Part shown: one piece after another, positions 1 to 10,961 of the stretch | Layout: the number at the start of each line of letters is the position of its first letter | Numbering within the stretch: position 1 is the first letter of the stretch | Assembly (NCBI GenBank): GCA_964020975.1 | Contig: OZ026612.1 | Location: 49,608,943-49,672,942 of the forward strand | Direction: 5' to 3' | From: Hermodice carunculata | Taxonomy: Eukaryota > Annelida > Polychaeta > Eunicida > Amphinomidae | DNA length: 64,000 nt | The notes under the pieces: generated by a model | The model's database searches: none | What the model was told of the DNA's origin: nothing | Seen by the model: only the letters and a program-made list of their open reading frames with translations | Translations under genes and position numbers: made by a program

Positions 1-1898
1 TATTTTACTAGTGTTCAAGGTAGTGTTCTAAAGTGAAGGTTTATTTCATTTTAGTTTGTGTAAGTGCCCAGGGTGCGTATGAGGAGGAATATGATCTGTT
101 TTGCTTTGGTCAGGTTCCTATTTTGATAAATATAGTAGACCAATAGCTTTATGCCATGATTTTAGCTCTGCTGACGACAAGTCAGCAAAACTTACTGAGT
201 CCATATATGTGTGCCGTCAGTCTGTTAGACATTTTACATTTTCAGCTTTTTGTCAAAAATTGTCATGTGGGATAGTTTGATTTTGTACATAGATTCCTTC
301 CAGGTGGTTGTCTACTAAAGCTTGCAGCTGTTATGATGATGCAATAGATTTTTACTATTTTTCAAGAAGTTTTTCTATTTGTTTCTTATTTTTTAAATTT
401 TAATTCCCTACTCTAACCACACACAAGCCACACACTTGGGTTTGGGACCATTTCTCTATTTGACAGTATTGTCACTGCCGCCAACGCCGCCGCCATAACC
501 ATTACAAAGTACATGTGACAATACACATTTTCCCTACATGAAAATACACATCCTTAAAGAAACACAACTAGTCACACAGGTGACATCACTAACTTAACTA
601 CACTCAGACTACAAAGTAAAAACAAAAAGGGACAAAGGGTGGGTGGGTCTCAAAATCACATAGAAAAGAAGTTACAAGAACTACTGCAGAGATCTTGGAA
701 ACGCACAAAATTAGTCACTGAAAGAGTCACACACTGGAGAAACGATGTATACCCTGTGGCCGCAACAATTTGAACGAGCGCTTCACCTCTGAAACAATAC
801 CCTGATTGACTGGGGCTCCCGCCTTGGAAGTCACAGGGTCAGTCGCTACTTCAAGTCATGTGACCCACCCACGCTTACCTAACACTCTGCTGTACCGCGG
901 GAATTAAACAATAATTAACACATTTAATTATACTTTTTAAACAAAAATCATAATTTCTTCGCAGAACTAGTTGGTACTGTGTGTTTTTACCTCAGGCGAC
1001 TTTTCAGTCAGTGAGGTTATAGGTTATGGGTGGTGATCCATCATCCATCAACCCATCAGTCTGTCCGTCTGCTCAGAATTTATATTTTTACCTTCTTCAA
1101 AACCTTGTGCTAAATATTCTCAAATAGTCATGCTCCAGTGATTTTTTGAACATTTTTTTTTTTTTTTGGGGTTAAAATCTTGTTAAAAAATCTTCTCTAA
1201 AACTGCTTGAGTGATTGATTCAAAATTGCATATGGACACTTACAAGTCTTTGTGTCTGTGTGTGTTTCTTAGAATTGTTTTAATTTTGTTGATATAGGGT
1301 GGATTAAGGGATGAACATACAATACAGGAATTCAGGAATTCAAATACTTTATTTGATCACAATAATACATAGTAATATATTTAATTGAAAAAAATAAAAA
1401 TAATGGGGGGGAGGAGGGCATTATGTTTATGGGTTGTCTGGTCTGGCTAGCTTGTGCAAAAGTGCTTTCTCCAGAACGCATTGTTGGAATTTGAGCAAAT
1501 TTAGCATATATATTACCGAAAAAAAAAAATGAAGTGAAGACAATTTAGAAACCCTATCATTAAATGTATGCAAATGAGGTCATCTTCAAATTAGGATTTT
1601 ATAATTTATGTGTTGTGTTGTAGAGGCACCAGAAAGCACAAATCTGGGCACATTTCTGTGATTGTCTCATTATCAGTGTTATTGAGAATGACTGTGCATA
1701 TTGTCAAAATGCGTTGCATGATTGATAATATACACATGATGAACTGGATCATTTTCTAAAATGAAGCTTGGACCTGGTAAGAACACCCACGTTTTAATGC
1801 ACTCGCAGGTTAGATAATTTTGTACCGTGAACCTAAAATCATGAACCTGGAACCGCCATTCAAGAAGCCACCCCCAAGCAAAGTAAATCACAATACCT
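1..1898. other. non-coding sequence with one CpG-richer patch
   Basis: No exon or recognisable mobile-element protein is visible here. The stretch is AT-rich with short homopolymer runs. About 470-930 is unusual for the window in keeping many CpG dinucleotides; it is discussed as a finding. About 1020-1300 resembles the degenerate interspersed repeat seen again at 12.24-13.01 kb (shared wording around 'ctccagtgattttt'). I searched for the PAS-domain exons of an erg channel here and up to 11.7 kb and did not see them. Confidence 0.5.
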
Positions 1899-2078
1899 GT
1901 TTTATGTAGCAAAGCTCTCAACACAGTAAAAGGGACTGATTTCAAAACTACTTTGGAAAAGCTACGATATATGATTGCTTCAACCACAGACCGATCAGCT
2001 GCTCAACTACCGCCCACTGAGGATGCATTTGAGCAACATGTGAAAAGGGCACAATACCAATGTGCCATCTGGTGCCAC
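1899..2078 (+). pseudogene. upstream half of a split ORF with an LPPT motif
   Basis: An open frame runs through this stretch and carries LPPTEDAFEQHVKRAQYQ followed by CAIWCH. From memory, this signature occurs in a family of uncharacterised, often repeat-borne invertebrate ORFs in which it is followed by a W-D-x-N-x-N-G region and a cysteine-rich tail. That continuation is found 3.2 kb downstream, at about 5339-5634, with a Penelope-like element between the two. I do not know its function. It may be a host gene remnant or the coding end of an older transposon. No start codon can be chosen, because the frame seems to extend upstream to about 1899 and the true 5' end is not evident. Confidence 0.5.
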
Positions 2079-5000
2079 AATGGCATTGATCAATTACATA
2101 CAGCTCTTAAAGCGCTATCATTTCGAGACACAACAAAAATTAATGAATATTTGGGTTTTACTGATTCAGAACACACATTTCCGCAAAGTTTTTGTGGAAT
2201 TGTGTACGCTTACATAACAACTATTCGAAAACCAGATTCTAATAAGAAAAAATTAGATCAAATGTTTTGCAGCATTCCTTTCAAACACAAAATTATTGAT
2301 TCACTAAACATTCAGTCCCTTTTCAAATTGACATTTGTTCGTAACATGATTCCCAAGGATTGCAAAATAAAAGACCCCCACCCTCCCCATCATTTCCTAT
2401 AAATATGGCAACAATATTGGACAAAGTATCATGAATTACAAGCAATTTCTGGCTTCAATTACTCTTGAAGATATCGCAGCGAATCAAAATTGTGATGGTA
2501 TGTCTAACAGTAAATATTCACATTTTGTTGATGCATACCACAAACATGTATTTACAGGTTATTTAGATATCGTACAAAATTCAAGTTTAAAAGAAATTAT
2601 GAAAAAAGGTACAAAATTTCAGATGTGCCCCAAGTTGAACATTGACAGTATTTTTTCAGGATACATGTGATGCATTTGATTCCTACTGAATGAGATGGGC
2701 AAACAAAGAAAAATAGAATTTCAGGAATTTAAAGGACGTTTATCAAACTTGAAAAAAGTCTCTAGAAAAAGAATTTACTGTTACAAATTCCACATTAAGA
2801 ATTTCAATACGGTTAATCTAAAACAACCTGAAGTTTCAAAAGCAGTCAAAGAACTACAAGAAAGTTTTGTAGTCACTTACATAGATAAGGCAGGGAACAA
2901 TCTTGGGATCATCTGCAAAAAATATTATCTGGATGTTTTGAAAAAAGAACTTGGTATAAACAATATTTCAGACATAAGAGGAAATGATGTATATAAATTA
3001 CACAAACAATCCATTGACAATTTGATAGATACACATAAAGATGAGACGAAAAGGAATTTTAATACCAAAATTTCTGAAGAGGACTTCTCTGTTCCACTTT
3101 TGTTCTGGATACCCAAATTACATAAAAACCCTTTTAAATCTAGATTCATAGCCGGTGCTGCAAAATGTACAAGAAAACAATTATCAAAAGAAGGAACATT
3201 GTGTTTGACTGCAATTAGGAATCATTTTCGTAAATACTGTAATGCAATTTCTAGAAACAGTGAATTAAATCGTTTTTGGAGTATTAGCAATTCTTCTGAG
3301 TTAGTATCTAAAATCAAAGATGTAAAAGCAAAAAATATCAATTGTTTTGATTTTTCTTCACTGCCCACAAATCTACCCATAGATGAAGTCAAAAGTTCAC
3401 TCTTAGAATTAATAAGCAAAATGTTTAACCATAATGGTAAACCATACATTAATATTAATTCATATACAAGGAAAGCATAACACAACAAATATTCAAAAAG
3501 TAACATTAAATCGTACACTGTTGAAACTTTGATAGATGCTATAAAATTTCTTTTGGTTAATACTTTTGTTCAATGCGGACCATTGTTTTTTCAACAAATA
3601 AAAGGCATCGCAATGGGTAGCAACTGCTCCCCTTTGTTGGCAGATTTGTATTTAACCTGGCTTGAATTTAAGTATATGGATAAACTGATGAAAAAGGACT
3701 TTCAAATGGCTACAAAATTATCAAACAACGCAAGATATATTGATGGCATTGCTTGTGTAAATGTACAAAATGTCAGTAAAATTGCTAAAGAAATTTACCC
3801 AAAAGATATCCTTTTGGAGGGTAACAATTCAGATGGTTTCACAGATGTGTTTTTGGACTTGGATAATCAGGTCACAAATGACAGGTTTTGTATTAAAATC
3901 TATCACAAAATAGATAAGTTTAACTTTGAAGTAGTTAATTATCCTTTCCCAGGCAGTATTATTTCGGATACTATTGGATATAATACGTTTTTTTCACAGA
4001 CTTTGAGATTTGGTCGTATTTGTTCTAAATTTCAGGACTTTGCATCTCGAACCAAATTTTTATTTACAATAAACTTGAGTCAGGAAGATTCAAAGATCAT
4101 ATATTTCTACAAATTTTGCTGTAAATATCCGGAAATGGTTAGAAAGTTTGGCTTCAATAATTTTTGAGATTTTAGACTTGCCTTTTTTTCGACTTAATTT
4201 TATCTTTTGACATCATTCTGTTTTAATGTTCACCTTTCAAACATTTCAGGCTAGCTTGATTTCTCTTAGGTTAAACCCCCAGGGGCTATCGGTAGCGAGT
4301 AGCGGCCTACGACAGTTAGAAGCTTGCCTAATTGTACTTGATATCTGGTTAATATTTTCATTGCATTCTCTTGACTGAAATACAAATGACAATCGGTAGC
4401 AAGCAGCGGCCTACCACAGTAACATGTTTGCTTAATTGTACTCAAAATCCTGTTAAGAAAAATCGTTTTGATAACATGTTTATGCCATAAATGCTAATGA
4501 CTTTTATTCTTTTCTGACATGCCTAAATGCACTTTTACTCTATGTTAAAAAATTACTCAAAAGTGACAGCATTTTTTCAAATATCACAAACCTGACACAG
4601 TACGTTGATGCATTGACTCAGGGTTGGCAATGAAATAGAGCTTAATTGTTTGAGGAGTAGGTGTCATCATGGAGTTTGTTTTACATTGCTGGTGCAGGAT
4701 GTACATTGTTGCAGTCATTGTTAGGATTTCCCTTGGTTTATACAGGTGGTCTACCTGCAACTGTTTATTTTACAATCACTGGGACTGAATATAATGCCCC
4801 AGCTTGTTTCCACTTCAGTTAAACACTGGCGGATGGTTTAACTAGAATAGTCCAGCTAGAAAGGGTACATATTGGTTCAGGGGTAAGTCAAATTGTTCTT
4901 AACTGAACCTGTACTACACAAATTTGGTAATTATAGTTTGTTTGCCAGGTATTCTTCTTTCATAATGAAGGTCTACATGTATATGCAAAACTTTACGTAT

Positions 5001-5338
5001 TTAGCTTATTCATCATTTGCCACGTTCATATTTATTCATTATTATGTGGGTTGTCTTTGCTGAATATTTAGCTTAGACAAGGAGCCGCTACTCAGAGACA
5101 CATGTACGGGTAAAAGGCTCCGAAACATGTTGAATAGTTACTCGCCAAAGATCCTTTAATTTATTTCGGCTAATACAGCCTATGTCAAAATTTTACAGGG
5201 GAACGTGTGCAATTTGGACAATAGTACTTTTATATGTATATAGGTTAGGCCGGGACAGGTTAGCTTATGGAGAGTAAAGAGTTCGGACTGCGGAATAGGG
5301 TAATGACTACTAGGAAGTGGTTTTGGACAAAAAGACAC
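2079..5338 (+). mobile_element. Penelope-like retroelement (Naiad-type), copy 1, 5'-truncated and decayed
   Basis: The reverse transcriptase is recognised by motif A (FDFSSLPTNLP near 3346), motif B (GIAMGSNCSPLLADLYL near 3601) and motif C at 3736-3747. Motif C reads YIDG, where the sister copy at 39.4 kb (minus strand) has YIDD, so this copy has lost a catalytic aspartate. The linker segment (IDQLHTALKALSF onward) and the RT align closely with that sister copy. The GIY-YIG nuclease and first part of the linker are missing, so the 5' end is truncated. The frame is interrupted in several places. The 3' UTR-like part (4168-5338) also matches the sister copy and ends at the same word, GGACAAAAAGACAC, which fixes the 3' end at about 5338. 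It sits inside a cysteine-rich ORF. PLEs carry no capsid gene and integrate by target-primed reverse transcription. Confidence 0.85.
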
Positions 5339-5634
5339 CAATACAACAGTCACATTCCTAACCCTAAAGTGTGGGATCCCAATAGTAACGGCTTGGAAAT
5401 GTCTAATGATGGCTACCTCAAGCCTTCGATGTATACCAATGAGCTAGCCCCACTGGAAGTCCGCAACCTGACTCATATGTATTGCACCGATATTGAGTGT
5501 ACTGTCCCAAGAAAGTACCATTGCCTCCAGACAGGACTTAAATGCACAGAATTATGTGCATGCCTTGGATATGAGTGTGCAAATGACACTTTTGACACTG
5601 AAACAGACAGTGATGATGAGGAAGATGATGATTG
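5339..5634 (+). pseudogene. downstream half of the split ORF, cysteine-rich acidic tail
   Basis: The open frame here begins within the Penelope-like element, but its own part starts at about NSHIPNPKVWDPNSNG. It continues with DGYLKPSMYTNELAPLEV, a cysteine-rich segment (CTDIEC, then CLQTGLKCTELCACLGYEC) and an acidic end (DTETDSDDEEDDD) before a TGA. The cysteine spacing suggests a small metal-binding tail, which is an inference. The order and content match the family of LPPT-motif ORFs, whose first half lies before the element at 1899-2078. The most economical reading is one ORF interrupted by one insertion. Function unknown. Confidence 0.5.
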
Positions 5635-7186
5635 AATCTTGGCGTAGAATCTCCAAACCGTGACCATCATTGATCAGCTTTCTATATTTGGTGTGTACAT
5701 GTACTTATACTGTTTTCCTTTACTAAAAGGCATCTTGAATTATAGTTTGATGCCAGAGATACATTAGTTTTGTTGCAGGACTCCAAGGGATGGTTCACTG
5801 TAAATTACGTGTAGGTGTGAATACATGGTACAAAGTACTATCTTACTTTATCAGTTGTATTGGCAATTGTTAGGCCAGGCTTAAAAATATTCTTGTTTCC
5901 AGTAACACAAATTTTGTGAAGTCAAAGAGTAGGGAGGAAATATTTTTTTTTACACTCCTGATAAAACACAGGAGGGAGGGAGGAATTTTTTCTTTTTTAG
6001 CCTGCTGACAAAAACCATGAGGGACACTCGGCATTATTTTTTTCTCGCAGTGTTCACATTCAACCTCCTGTGGGTAAAGATTTGGGTACATTTACAGTAT
6101 CCATGTCTTTGGAGACCAAGGGCAGATATCTTGTTAGAGCATAGAGGAATAAACTAGAGTTTATTCCTCCATGGTTAGAGTAAAGAAACATGGAAAAGAC
6201 AGCAAAATGTTGTCAAATGTGGTCTCTTGAGACGGGCCAGCCGCCATTATAGTAGAAATCACCAGACATTAAAATTCAGCATTAGAAACTAATATAGCAA
6301 CTGCACTATTTAATTTTTCTAATTTCATGAAAGTTGAACATCAGAGACATTGTCAAACTCGCCGTCTTCAAGACCGTCACTGCCATCACCGGGCCAAAAC
6401 TGTTGGAGTATCTGTTTGAATGTAGAAGCTCTATTCACTCTAATTAGCTTGTTTCTCAGTTTACATTTGGTAGTTCTGCTGTTTTCTATGACCGTCATCA
6501 CGGTCATGGAGAAAACAGTTGTTGCGGGCGTTGCGTATTCTTGCATTGCCGCCATTTTCCCACGTTTTCTGGGACAGGGGATCATTCGTAAAATATTTCA
6601 AGTTCGCATTTTCATCAATAGATGGCGCGGACAACCGCATCAATATTTTTTTTTTGGCTTGCATGGAAATTACAACCGCACTTTTTGGTACCGTTTTCAG
6701 CCCATACGGCCGCGTTACCGGTAACAAGAATAATTTTAAGGCTGGCCTTATCACGGTTCCCTAAGCGAAGATGACATATGATAGCCATATTAGCATATTA
6801 AGTAATATGCATATGGTATACTCATATGAACATGATAAATAAAACTTGTATGAGTACTGTTCCTAATCATTTTGCCTTTTTTTAAATAAACAAAACTATA
6901 TCTTAGTAAATATAGTATGTTATCCGTCGCACAATACTTAATTTCGATGTAAATTTCATATATTTGCATAAATTAACATATGATAATTAGGCACTTTGAG
7001 CAAACTCTGTATTTTTTTTACTATATTTGAGCAATTGAGCACATTTTGATGTTTATTTAGCCTTTCCGCAAGCAGTATCACCAAAGCTATTATTTTTAAG
7101 GACAAATTTTAGTTGTCTCAGAAATGGCTTAGGTTGTCATGGAAACGGGCAGAAATATATATGATAAAACGCTTTTCAGATTCCAC
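5635..7186. other. non-coding sequence with a CpG-bearing patch at 6.22-6.76 kb
   Basis: Nothing is recognised at 5635-6220. At 6220-6760 the CpG density rises, and GCCGCCAT/ATGGCGGC-type words, of the kind bound by YY1 in core promoters, occur near 6240 and 6550. An imperfect palindrome (CTGTTTTCTATGACCGT and its near complement) is centred near 6499. Overlapping open frames on both strands here have no recognisable domain and I do not call them genes. 6770-7186 is AT-rich and empty to my eye. Confidence 0.4.
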
Positions 7187-7780
7187 AACCTATTTTTTCA
7201 TGAAGAGGACATATATACCTATAAGAAAATATAGGTTGTGACTTGTTATACCACGGGTTGGGGTATGACCCCTGAAGGGCCCTCTATGCCGCAGGTCTAT
7301 TAAATATCTTATTAATTCATGCCGTATGCATGATTTTGCAAAACTATGATCGACTCTATACACAAAAAAGTTATGCTTTCCTCTAGTATTATGGCTATGT
7401 AAATTTGCTACTGGATTTACTGGAATACTGTTGAAATACAATGGGAGTTTGTTATTAATTAGCTTGTAGTAGAATTTAAGTAATTGTTGTCTATACAGAT
7501 CCTCTAATTTCAATAATTTATGATGTTTAAAAATTGGCTCAGTATGTGCATAATATGCACTGTGATTGACAATGCGAACTGCCTTTTTCTGTGATAAGTA
7601 TAGTCTATCAACATGATGTCCCCATGCTAACAGACCATAATTCAAGCGAGGCAAAATCAGTGCGTTATATAAAGTTAGAAGCACATTAGTTGGTAGAAAA
7701 GATTAAATCCTTTTCATTATACCAATACTAAATGTAGTATAACACTTAGAGAAATCTGTCTGCATATATACCGTTATGTT
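7187..7780 (-). mobile_element. LINE non-LTR retrotransposon, 3' end of ORF2 only
   Basis: The minus strand encodes the end of a non-LTR retrotransposon ORF2: LLTLYNALILPRLNYGLLAWG, then QKKAVRIVNHSAYYAHTEP, then KLEDLYRQQLLKFYYK. This is the conserved C-terminal part that follows the RT domain in Jockey/CR1/L2-type LINEs. The frame ends with a stop just after LFMKK at 7190. Related sequence (FSIGIMKRI) is visible upstream to about 7780 with the frame interrupted. The RT catalytic core and endonuclease are absent, so this is a 5'-truncated, dead copy. I cannot assign the clade more finely from this short piece. Confidence 0.8.
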
Positions 7781-8676
7781 ATAGTGGGTGGAGATTGTAT
7801 TTTTCAGTTTTGTATTGTAACAAGTCATGATACTTTGTAATAATGCAGTTGACTTTGGCTTCTATTTTTGGACATGGTGTAGGGAGATTTCTAATTTTGT
7901 ACACAAGCACAGGAAGCAATGCTATCTTGTTTCAGTGTGTAAAGAAAAAATTTTGATTATCTCTATGTTGATCTCCTCTCTTTGTCCGTCCTGTTTCATG
8001 TTTAAATTTAGCTTGTCTGCCTTGTCATTTAGTTGAGTTCATAGATTGGGTGGTGCTGCGGTGACTATCCATTTACACATACATTTCTCAGAAACCATTG
8101 TGCAAGTCCTTTTCAGACATGGTGGGGGATATGTCTTGGCTAGGTTTTTACCAAGTTTAGATTCATTTACTTTTGGATTTTGTTATGATTTTTTCTGTAT
8201 AGTATGGTCCTTCATCAATTGACTGCCCACCCATCTGTCTTCATACAGTAACAATTTACAATTTTCAACTTTTCAAAACCATCAGCCAGATTCTCCAATT
8301 CTCCACCAAAGTTGTATAATGATACGTAAGAGTACAAAGTAGCTTGAGAACAATTAGCCAAATACACCTCAAAGTTGATAGGGATGTACCTTGGGGTGGG
8401 TGATGGGGGGTCATGCTTTGCCAAGTGTATTCAACAGGTCATGCTTGAATGATTCTTGCAACTTTCACATTTTTTTATGATTAAAGAATCCAATCTTAAA
8501 AAATATACTTCTCTAGAAGCACTTACGTGTGGCTATAACTGCTTTAAAATTACATGCGAACTCTTCCTGGTGTCTCTGAATTAATTTATTCAAAGGTGAT
8601 TGTGCATTTGTTTTCTTTTTTTGCCTATTGCCTAACAAGTTTTGTATGTTATTTTGGACTGCCTCTGTCAAACTGT

Positions 8677-9528
8677 ATGCAGTAAAACCTGCCAAGCCAA
8701 ACATCTCTGATAGCCGAACACCTCTGTTACCGGAACACTTCTTTTTGGGTCCCAACTTTTTTGCGTGTAATTTAGTAGGAGAGCTAAGTGTTGCAACCTG
8801 TTATTCCCAAACACCTCTCTACTCTGAACACCGAACACTTGACTTGGGTCCCAAAGGAACATCTAACCTGTCAAGGCTGAACACTTACCCCCCAGAAAGA
8901 AGGAATTTTCAGGAAATTCATCGGTATTTGATACAAAAACATCACAATCTTTTTTTATATTCAACACTTTCATCAAATTTGTGGCATTAATGTGTTCAAA
9001 GGAGGTCAATAGTGTGTAAGTTTCGTGGTGAGTCCTTCAACAGCTGAACGTACAATATACCTAGTTTAAGCTTATCAAACTAGGAAGTGCATTTTGAAGT
9101 TTAGCAATATGATAAAGGGTCATACACATAATGTATGTTAATGTGGGACAGTAAGTTGGTGTTTATGTCATCCAGTTATGCACATGTATGTAAACGCACT
9201 GTCACAGCCTAATGATATTGAAAAGTGCATGTAGTGTTAGCCTAAACTTTATGAATCTTATAAACTTTTATCGCAAGTGGTTGGAATTTTTGTAAAGTTC
9301 TTTTTCATCTTAGACTTTATTTTTCCTTAAAGCTTTTGTAATTTATATAAATATAAATGTATCAGAGCTGGTAAATTTCCCAATGCATGTACAGATAAAT
9401 TCAAAGTTTACATGTGCAGGATGTAGCCACAAGGCCACGCCCCTGACCCTCTATTAGCCGAATGCCTCTGATACCCGAACATTTTGGCTGGGTCCCAAGG
9501 GCGTTCGGCCTTGACAGGTTTTACTCTA
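8677..9528. mobile_element. pogo/Tigger-like non-autonomous DNA transposon
   Basis: The left end reads TA-TGCAGTAAAACCTGCC and the right end is its inverse, TTGACAGGTTTTACTC-TA, giving terminal inverted repeats with a TA target duplication. The CAGTAAAACCT start is characteristic of pogo/Tigger/Jerky-type Tc1-mariner elements. The TIRs continue inward with matching subterminal blocks containing CCGAACACCTCTG and a TGGGTCCCA core. A third, related block lies at about 8805-8890, probably an internal duplication. No transposase frame is visible in the 850 bp, so the element is non-autonomous. Confidence 0.6.
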
Positions 9529-9889
9529 TTGGATTATCCTCAAATATAGTGAGAATTGATTTTGAATTATTTTACATGAACGCTAGGTGGTGCCACTGTC
9601 ATTATCTGATGTTCAACCATTTTTTTTTCATATTACATGTAGATGCTGATTGGTCAGAGTACATGCATCATTTGTGTAGTTTTAGGATGCATTTGTATAT
9701 GTAGTTTTCTACAAACAAATTTGGTCAGACCTTGCTGAAACATAGAGGGACATACCTTGAGTGGGTTGTTGCTTTTTGTTGAGGTTATGGCATGAAAAAT
9801 TAGCTCCTGCAGGGAGGGTTGAGTGTTCTGCTGGAATCAACATGTCAGTTGTTCTGGTTAGGATTTTGATAGAAAACTAGAAATAGGAG

Positions 9890-10140
9890 TTAACTCCTTC
9901 CATACTATGGTCACAGGCCTTGGTCAGTGGTTCTGGCACTGCCTGGCAAGTCATGCTGCAGCTGCCGCAAGGGCAGCTTCAGCATGACTTGCCAGGCAGT
10001 GCCAGAACCACTGACTTAAGACTATAGGCATGTTGGTACTTGAATGAAAGCTCTTTTCATGAAGAATTTAAATATGGAATTGTCATCTTAAATCTAGGTA
10101 AATATACGGAAAAATCAGGGACTGGTATGGAATGAGTTAA
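9890..10140. mobile_element. TTAA-flanked hairpin MITE, family B, copy B1
   Basis: The element runs from TTAACTCCTTCCATACTA to its inverted end GGTATGGAATGAGTTAA, so it has short terminal inverted repeats and TTAA at both flanks, as expected for piggyBac-type targets. Near its left end is an almost perfect hairpin, 9923-10015: two 44-nt arms, a single mismatch and a 5-nt loop. There is no coding capacity. It shares its tail (AGGCATG-T-GTACTTGAATG) with a partial relative at 27.55-27.73 kb. Confidence 0.7.
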
Positions 10141-10296
10141 ACATCAGTGCCTCAAGTACATGACTTCTGTCTGGTAATGACAGCCTAATTAGGCCGTCCA
10201 CATGTATGACTAATAACGTACTCAATGAAACTTTTCCCTGCACATCCAGCCACTATCCCTGCTCTTTGTTCATGCCAGGGGCTCCTTCTGACAATG

Positions 10297-10470
10297 ACAA
10301 ATACAGAATATAGAGGTACCCATAACTTGCAACAAATACAGAATATAGAGGTACCCATAACTTGAAACAAATACAGAATATAGAGGTACCCATAACTTGC
10401 AACAAATACAGAATATAGAGGAACCAATAACTTGCATCAAATACAGAATATAGAGGTACCCATTACTTGC
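10297..10470. repeat. 35-bp minisatellite, five units
   Basis: Five consecutive 35-bp units share the core AATACAGAATATAGAGG followed by TACCCATAACTTGC, with a few substitutions per unit. Open frames on the minus strand here (repeated YLYILY-type peptides) are by-products of the repeat. There are no spacers, so this is not a CRISPR-like array. Confidence 0.9.
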
Positions 10471-10732
10471 AACAGGCAGCAAATTCATGTACAAAGTGTA
10501 TGCTTTCATCAATCTGCACCAGGTGCTGTGTAGATGAGTTTCATATACTCACTGACCCCTGAGTAAACTTGTTTAATGGAGAGTTGCTTGCCAGAAAACT
10601 AAGGGGATGCCACTGGTACCTGTAGACTAAGTACGTGATCATAACTGTCATAGATTTAGGCTTGTACATGCATATACCTGTGTAGTTTTGTGTGCATTTG
10701 GTTTTGATAGCATCAGGACCTCAAGTGACCAG

Positions 10733-10961
10733 TTAACCCTTTCTCCCTTGAATTAAGACTGAGTCAACAGCTTTCCTTGGCATGGGTTGGACAAGCCATG
10801 CCAAGGAAAGCTGTTGACCTGGGACATGTGATCTTCATAAGTCTCATGTACATTTCTCAGTCAAATTGTTTTTCATAACTGTTGAAATTAGTTGAAAACA
10901 CTAAAGCAGACAACATTTGACCACCAGCCGGTTTTGGCCGGTTTAAGGGGGAAAGGGTTAA
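10733..10961 (+). mobile_element. TTAA-flanked hairpin MITE, family A, copy A1
   Basis: One of the best-preserved family A copies. It runs from TTAACCCTTTCTCCCTTGAA to GTTTAAGGGGGAAAGGGTTAA. TTAA flanks plus a CCC start point to a piggyBac-type element. The internal hairpin has arms GTCAACAGCTTTCCTTGG and its complement, here with a shortened apical loop. The body (GAAATTAGTTGAAAAC, GACATTTGACCACCAGCC-like) recurs in all other copies. No ORF. Confidence 0.75.

Noticed and set aside
4165-4167. A second selenocysteine-like TGA in Penelope copy 1
   Set aside because: The sister copy has AGA (Arg) here, so it is an ordinary nonsense change.
4700-5250. Hammerhead ribozyme or SECIS in the Penelope 3' UTR (GGCTCCGAAACATGTT)
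   Set aside because: A GAAAC-like word exists, but I could not find the full hammerhead core or a SECIS quartet with a long enough stem by eye.
10297-10470. Regular repeats resembling a CRISPR array
   Set aside because: Units are contiguous with no unique spacers, and the DNA is from an animal.
10185-10512. Minus-strand frames with repeated YLYILYLLQ-type peptides
   Set aside because: Direct consequence of the 35-bp minisatellite; no conserved domain.
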